This document shows positions 13,936-16,868 of a stretch of 16,868 nt of DNA, piece after piece (positions within the stretch are counted from its first letter, which is position 1; each line of letters starts with the position of its first letter). The notes below the pieces were generated by a model. That model worked only from the letters and a program-made list of their open reading frames with translations, made no database searches and was not told the origin of the DNA. The DNA comes from Thermoplasmata archaeon. GTDB lineage: Archaea; Thermoplasmatota; Thermoplasmata; Thermoplasmatales; Thermoplasmataceae. Location of the stretch: contig JAKAAK010000036.1 of NCBI GenBank assembly GCA_021797025.1, positions 1 to 16,868 on the forward strand, read 5' to 3'. A program made the position numbers and the translations under genes.

Positions 13936-15109
13936 AGGGTCATGACAATTTAATTATTGTGTATAATATTTTGAAAGTTTCCTATCAGCCTTTTCTTTTG
14001 TGAAAGTCCATTTCATCCTGCACCTCTTCCTGTTCATCCTCCTTTTCCATGCCTTCACGTTTCTTTCCAAATCATTGTTCGAATCAACTCTCCTGCCCGT
14101 GCACTCTGTTCCCATGACATTAATCTCTATCTCCACCATGTTCATCCAGCTTGCATGCTTTGGTGTGTAATGGAATTCTATCCTTGTGAAGATTTTTTGG
14201 CTCCCGTTATCACCGAATGTTTCTGTAATGGATTTGTGGAAATGGGTATTCAGGTTATCCATAACAAGGTACAGTTTACTTGCTTTCGGATATCCATCCA
14301 GGGTATTCCTAATGAAGCAGGCAAAGCCCTTATTTGTCCTTCTAAGTGTTACTCTTGTTTTTCCATTTCCCCTCTTCTGGTTAACAGCCATGAAAATTTT
14401 TGCTTTTCCTTTTATAATATATTCATAATCATACTTTTCAGGTAAACCTGGTTTTCCCAGTATAGGCTTTCTGCTATCCGAATGGAGTTCTTCTGGCTTT
14501 TTGTCGATTGCAATGATATGGAGCTGCTTTCCTTTCCTGGAGTAAAGATCCAGTAGATCATACATCCTTTTACGGTACTCACTGCCTATCTTCTGTATGC
14601 ACCCACATCCTTTTCTTCTATGACTTCATTGTTTTTTTAAAATTAACCTTACCGTTTCCCTGTTTATGCCGTTCAGGGATTCTCTCTTTCCCAGTTCTTC
14701 GGCAAGAAGGCGTACTGACCACTTTTTCCTTCCCACAGGCGGGGTGGAACATGCAAGTATCATGACCTCTGTTACTACAGAATCGCTATACCTTCTGAGT
14801 TGCCCTGGACGTGGGTCATCGTGTATGGCTTTACCAACACTATCCTTAAGGTACCTTATCTTTACTCTAAGTACTGTATCTCTGTCTACTCCAAGTATAT
14901 CCGCAATCTCATCGTTATGCTTTCCGCTGTTTGCAAGCATAAGTATCCTGGCTCTTGTAATCTCCCTGACAATTCTTTCACCTTTCCTGACAAAATTCAC
15001 AGGTTCAGATTTAGCTGGTTTATCCAGTTCAATTTCTATGCGCCTCATTGAAAAATGGTCCTTTCAGCGTTAATTAATATATTTAATAATTAACCTGTCA
15101 TAACACTGT
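13936..15109 (-). mobile_element. IS630-type insertion element with terminal inverted repeats
   Basis: The ends match as inverted repeats: ATGACAATTTAATTATT at 13942-13958 on the plus strand and, on the minus strand from 15101 to 15085, ATGACAGGTTAATTATT (15 of 17 identical). TA dinucleotides lie just outside at 13935-13936 and 15109-15110, matching the TA target known for IS630/Tc1-type elements. The exact outermost base is uncertain because the few bases outside ATGACA differ. The element is about 1.17 kb and holds a single transposase frame with one internal stop. Confidence 0.65.
13954..15048 (-). pseudogene. IS630-family transposase interrupted by one in-frame TGA
   Basis: Transposase of about 365 codons, typical for IS630. 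Residues 1-140 (15048 to 14629) contain a helix-turn-helix region: TRARILMLANSGKHNDEIAD, GVDRDTVLRVKIRYL, then the second HTH with WSVRLLAEELG and NRETVRLILKKQ. A TGA then interrupts the frame at about 14626-14628. Without any frame change, the remainder continues SHRRKGCGCIQKIGSEYRKR and MYDLLDLYSRKGKQLHIIAI. The DDE residues are present: D in IAIDKKP (usually DE, here DK), D in LYLVMDNLNTHF, E in HASWMNMVEIEI. The linker before SHRR also seems a few residues short against the family's usual 'ELKPHR', so a small deletion accompanies the stop. A frame kept intact on both sides points to recent inactivation. Readthrough is not excluded, but nothing suggests it. Confidence 0.8.
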
Positions 15110-15168
15110 AATACTATTGAGTAAAATGAAAAGTAATATTTTAAGGATATTTGGCATAAATGATGTGA

Positions 15169-15474
15169 TTCAAAATACTTTTACAATTGCTCGGTATTAA
15201 TGCGATAATACCTCTAAGGAAGAACACTTCTACTAAATTTAAAGGCCCAGTAACAAGGGCTAAAATTGTAAGATTTATAGAAAAGAATTCTATTGAACAG
15301 TGGAAGAAAAATAATAACTATAGAAAAAGGTGGCTCGTTGAAATATACTTTTTAGTATTGAAGAGGGTAATGTCAGAGGTAATTAAAGCTAAGAAAATAG
15401 AGTGCATTATACAGGAACTAGCCCTTAGGATTGTTAATTACAATATTATGAGGGGAATGACATATACCCATTAA
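15169..15474 (+). pseudogene. IS5/IS4-like transposase, C-terminal fragment
   Basis: After an in-frame TGA at 15166-15168, about 101 codons run to TAA at 15472-15474. LGINAIIPLRKNTSTKFKGP is the typical stretch after the middle catalytic residue in IS5-like transposases. YRKRWLVEIYFLVLKRVMSE is the family's 'YgkRW.vEi.Fs.lKr..gE' motif with the catalytic Glu. IIQELALRIVNYNIM closes the domain. The N-terminal two thirds are missing. It begins about 60 bases beyond the right end of the IS630-like element, so that element probably landed in or next to it. Confidence 0.75.
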
Positions 15475-15516
15475 TTATACAACACAATATAAATTCTCAA
15501 CTAACTATTTTACCAC

Positions 15517-16125
15517 TTAAGGGGGCAAACTTGTTTTTATGGACAATTCAATGGCATCCTGAATCATCCTAATATCCATAGAAGGATAATTCATATAAGG
15601 GTGTTTAGCTACAAAGTTATCATGGAGTGGCATATGGATAAAACCCCCTTTAACACCACTTTTCAATGATTCCCTAACTATTATAAACATGGCATAATTG
15701 CATAAATATCCCCCGGCCGAAAGACTTAGTGAAGATGGAATACCATTCTCACTCAGTTTATTAACAATTGTTTCTACAGGCAGAGTGGAGAAAATACCAT
15801 TAGATTGCCTGTGATCTATTAGTTCTCCATTCGGTTTCTTTCCACTATTATCAGCAACTTCGCTATATTTATAATTTATAGCAATCTTTTCAGGTGTGAT
15901 TTTGCTTCTGCCTGGAGCTACCCCAAGACCTACAACTAAATCCGGGTGGAATAATTTTATAGAGTCCGTTATTTCCTGTTCAACTTTAGAATAATCAACT
16001 GGTAGTATTCTGGACACTATACTATGGTTGTTGATTTTCTGCCCATTTAGCTTTTGTGCTATAATCATGGAAGGATTCTCACTAAACTCAAGAAATGGTT
16101 CATAACCAAACAATAAAACGACCAT
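15517..16125 (-). CDS. pcp: Pyrrolidone-carboxylate peptidase (pyroglutamyl peptidase I)
   Basis: A cytoplasmic cysteine peptidase of family C15 that removes N-terminal pyroglutamate from peptides. At 202 residues it has the normal length. FGYEPFLEFSENPSM (6-20) matches the family start 'TGF.PF.....NPs' with tyrosine replacing F. The catalytic triad is in place: Glu79 in ITPEKIAINY (76-85), Cys142 in SAGGYLCNYAMF (136-147), and His164 in GFIHMPLHD (161-169). LPVDYSKVEQ (41-50) and VVGLGVAPGRSKIT (64-77) are also typical. The ATG at 16125 is about 25 bases below a TATA element, suggesting a leaderless transcript. It has no evident functional link to its neighbours and marks the return to ordinary chromosomal genes. 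A conserved residue count similar to Pyrococcus-type enzymes supports an archaeal origin. Confidence 0.93.
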   Translation of the reverse strand: MVVLLFGYEPFLEFSENPSMIIAQKLNGQKINNHSIVSRILPVDYSKVEQEITDSIKLFHPDLVVGLGVAPGRSKITPEKIAINYKYSEVADNSGKKPNGELIDHRQSNGIFSTLPVETIVNKLSENGIPSSLSLSAGGYLCNYAMFIIVRESLKSGVKGGFIHMPLHDNFVAKHPYMNYPSMDIRMIQDAIELSIKTSLPP

Positions 16126-16144
16126 AGGTTACAATTCAAATGTT

Positions 16145-16154
16145 GTATTTAACT
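16145..16154 (-). promoter_or_regulatory. TATA box of pcp (leaderless)
   Basis: AGTTAAATAC on the minus strand is centred about 25 bases before the ATG at 16125. Confidence 0.45.
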
Positions 16155-16159
16155 ACTGC

Positions 16160-16564
16160 CTAATTATATAATAATTTGACCGTTTTACCTACCATGGTTT
16201 CATAAACCTTTAAGTTTCATTTCTTCCTATATATAGAAAATAAGTGTATCATGAAATGTTATAAGGTATTACATTTCGAAATTATTTACTATTCTCAGGA
16301 TTTTGTAAACTACCAGCCAGAGGGAATGCTTTATCCATGTTTTTAATCAGTAGCTCCATCGAATATATAAACAATAAAGACAATAGTAACATACCGCAAG
16401 ACATTATGTATTTCAAGGTCATAGAAAAGTGGAGATTATTTTATAAGGGTATACAGTGTACTGGAACCTTACAGGGAGAAAGGGGAACGGGTTAACTCAA
16501 ACAGCTAAACTTTTAAAGGAATACATATAATTATTAAGTTAAAACTCATGTTATATAGAATATA
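16160..16564. other. Divergent intergenic region with a possible broken small gene
   Basis: There is no clear gene. A TATA-like CTATATATAG (16228-16237) precedes an ATG at 16251, which opens a 31-codon frame ending ...QPEGMLYPCF. A second frame (16265-16495, ATG at 16337) continues with ISSSIEYINNKDNS and MYFKVIEKWRLFYKG. The two could be halves of a frameshifted small gene, but neither resembles anything I know. Confidence 0.3.
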
Positions 16565-16868
16565 GTGATACTTGTACCTTACGCATTTTTTTCTTCACTC
16601 GGATATATAGGCATATTCGCCTTAAGCTTGCTATCCAGCCTTATAATTTTTATACCGGTACCTTATCTTTTTGTTATACTATTTGCTGCTTTAAGCGGAA
16701 GATTTGAGCCCGGGTTATTGATATTATCAAGCATCGGTGGTGCAACAGTTGGAAAAATGATCCTTTTCCAGTCATTTTACAGTGGTGCTGCGATTACAAA
16801 GGCTAAAACCAGGGAAAACCTCACCGCCTTTCAAACGCTCGTTTCCAGATACGCGTGGCTCGCAGTGT
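16565..16868 (+). CDS. SNARE-associated/DedA-like (VTT) membrane protein, N-terminal part, cut by the window edge
   Basis: The frame opens at GTG 16565 (an in-frame TAG lies at 16556-16558) and runs off the right edge after about 101 codons. SSLGYIGIFALSLLSSLIIF (10-29) and the following IPVPYLFVILFAALSG form the first hydrophobic segments, and GLLILSSIGGATVGKMILFQ (50-69) contains the glycine-rich GGATVGK loop. This arrangement (helix, 'P.P', helix, 'G...G...G') is typical of DedA/SNARE-associated Golgi proteins with a VTT domain, which act as lipid scramblases or transporters in the cytoplasmic membrane. A charged loop (TKAKTREN, about 78-85) follows. The codon use here is clearly more GC-rich toward the window edge than in the glycan locus. 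Function is by family only; no neighbour helps, and the C-terminal half is unseen. Confidence 0.7.
   Translation, partial: MILVPYAFFSSLGYIGIFALSLLSSLIIFIPVPYLFVILFAALSGRFEPGLLILSSIGGATVGKMILFQSFYSGAAITKAKTRENLTAFQTLVSRYAWLAV

Noticed and set aside
14632..14640. A7 run near the IS630-type transposase break as a programmed frameshift site
   Set aside because: The two transposase halves are in the same frame, so no frameshift would restore the protein; both alternative frames soon hit stops.
15070..15093. AT-rich palindrome-like run TTAATTAATATATTTAATAATTAA as a separate element
   Set aside because: It is simple AT sequence and overlaps the right inverted repeat of the IS630-type element, which explains its conserved part.
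1..16868. CRISPR array, tRNA or rRNA genes
   Set aside because: No set of regularly spaced direct repeats and no cloverleaf-like or rRNA-like sequence was seen anywhere by reading.

Overview
The window looks like a piece of an AT-rich archaeal genome, most likely from the acidophilic, wall-less Thermoplasmatales (Ferroplasma/Acidiplasma/Cuniculiplasma-like). The evidence is two DUF2079 membrane proteins, archaeal TATA elements about 25-35 bases before start codons with little or no leader (leaderless transcripts), frequent GTG starts, a polyprenol-phosphate sugar synthase-like enzyme, and decayed archaeal insertion sequences. The genus is an inference; no rRNA or tRNA gene is present to settle it.

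Bases 1-9156 are a surface-glycan or lipid-linked-sugar locus. They hold the end of an NDP-sugar epimerase, two related family-2 glycosyltransferases on the minus strand, a DUF2079 multi-spanning membrane protein, a family-4 glycosyltransferase, a dolichol-phosphate-mannose-synthase-like enzyme, and a second intact DUF2079 gene. A truncated DUF2079 copy lies downstream of that last gene, with an IS66-type transposase tail wedged between the two. Together the enzymes could make nucleotide sugars, load them on polyprenyl phosphate and build or flip a glycan at the membrane. Most genes have their own promoter rather than forming one operon.

Bases 9562-11384 hold the most interesting unit: a compact three-gene operon with a consensus TATA box and a strong Shine-Dalgarno site. 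It encodes a ubiquitin-like protein (multiubiquitin type), a fused E2-like (DUF6791)/E1-like (ThiF) enzyme, and a DUF6527 protein. The genes overlap by 26 and 23 bases. This is a prokaryotic ubiquitin-like conjugation cassette, here in an apparent archaeon. Its substrate, biological role and the chemistry of DUF6527 are open.

Bases 11385-15474 are an insertion-sequence graveyard around one intact gene: a palindrome and a heavily decayed DDE transposase, then a 503-residue helical protein of unknown function (12330-13841), then an IS630-type element with recognisable terminal inverted repeats and one in-frame stop, then the tail of an IS5-like transposase. The operon and the unknown gene therefore sit in accessory DNA.

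Bases 15517-16868 return to ordinary genes: pyrrolidone-carboxylate peptidase (pcp) on the minus strand and, running off the right edge, the start of a SNARE-associated/DedA-like membrane protein. I found no CRISPR array, tRNA or rRNA.
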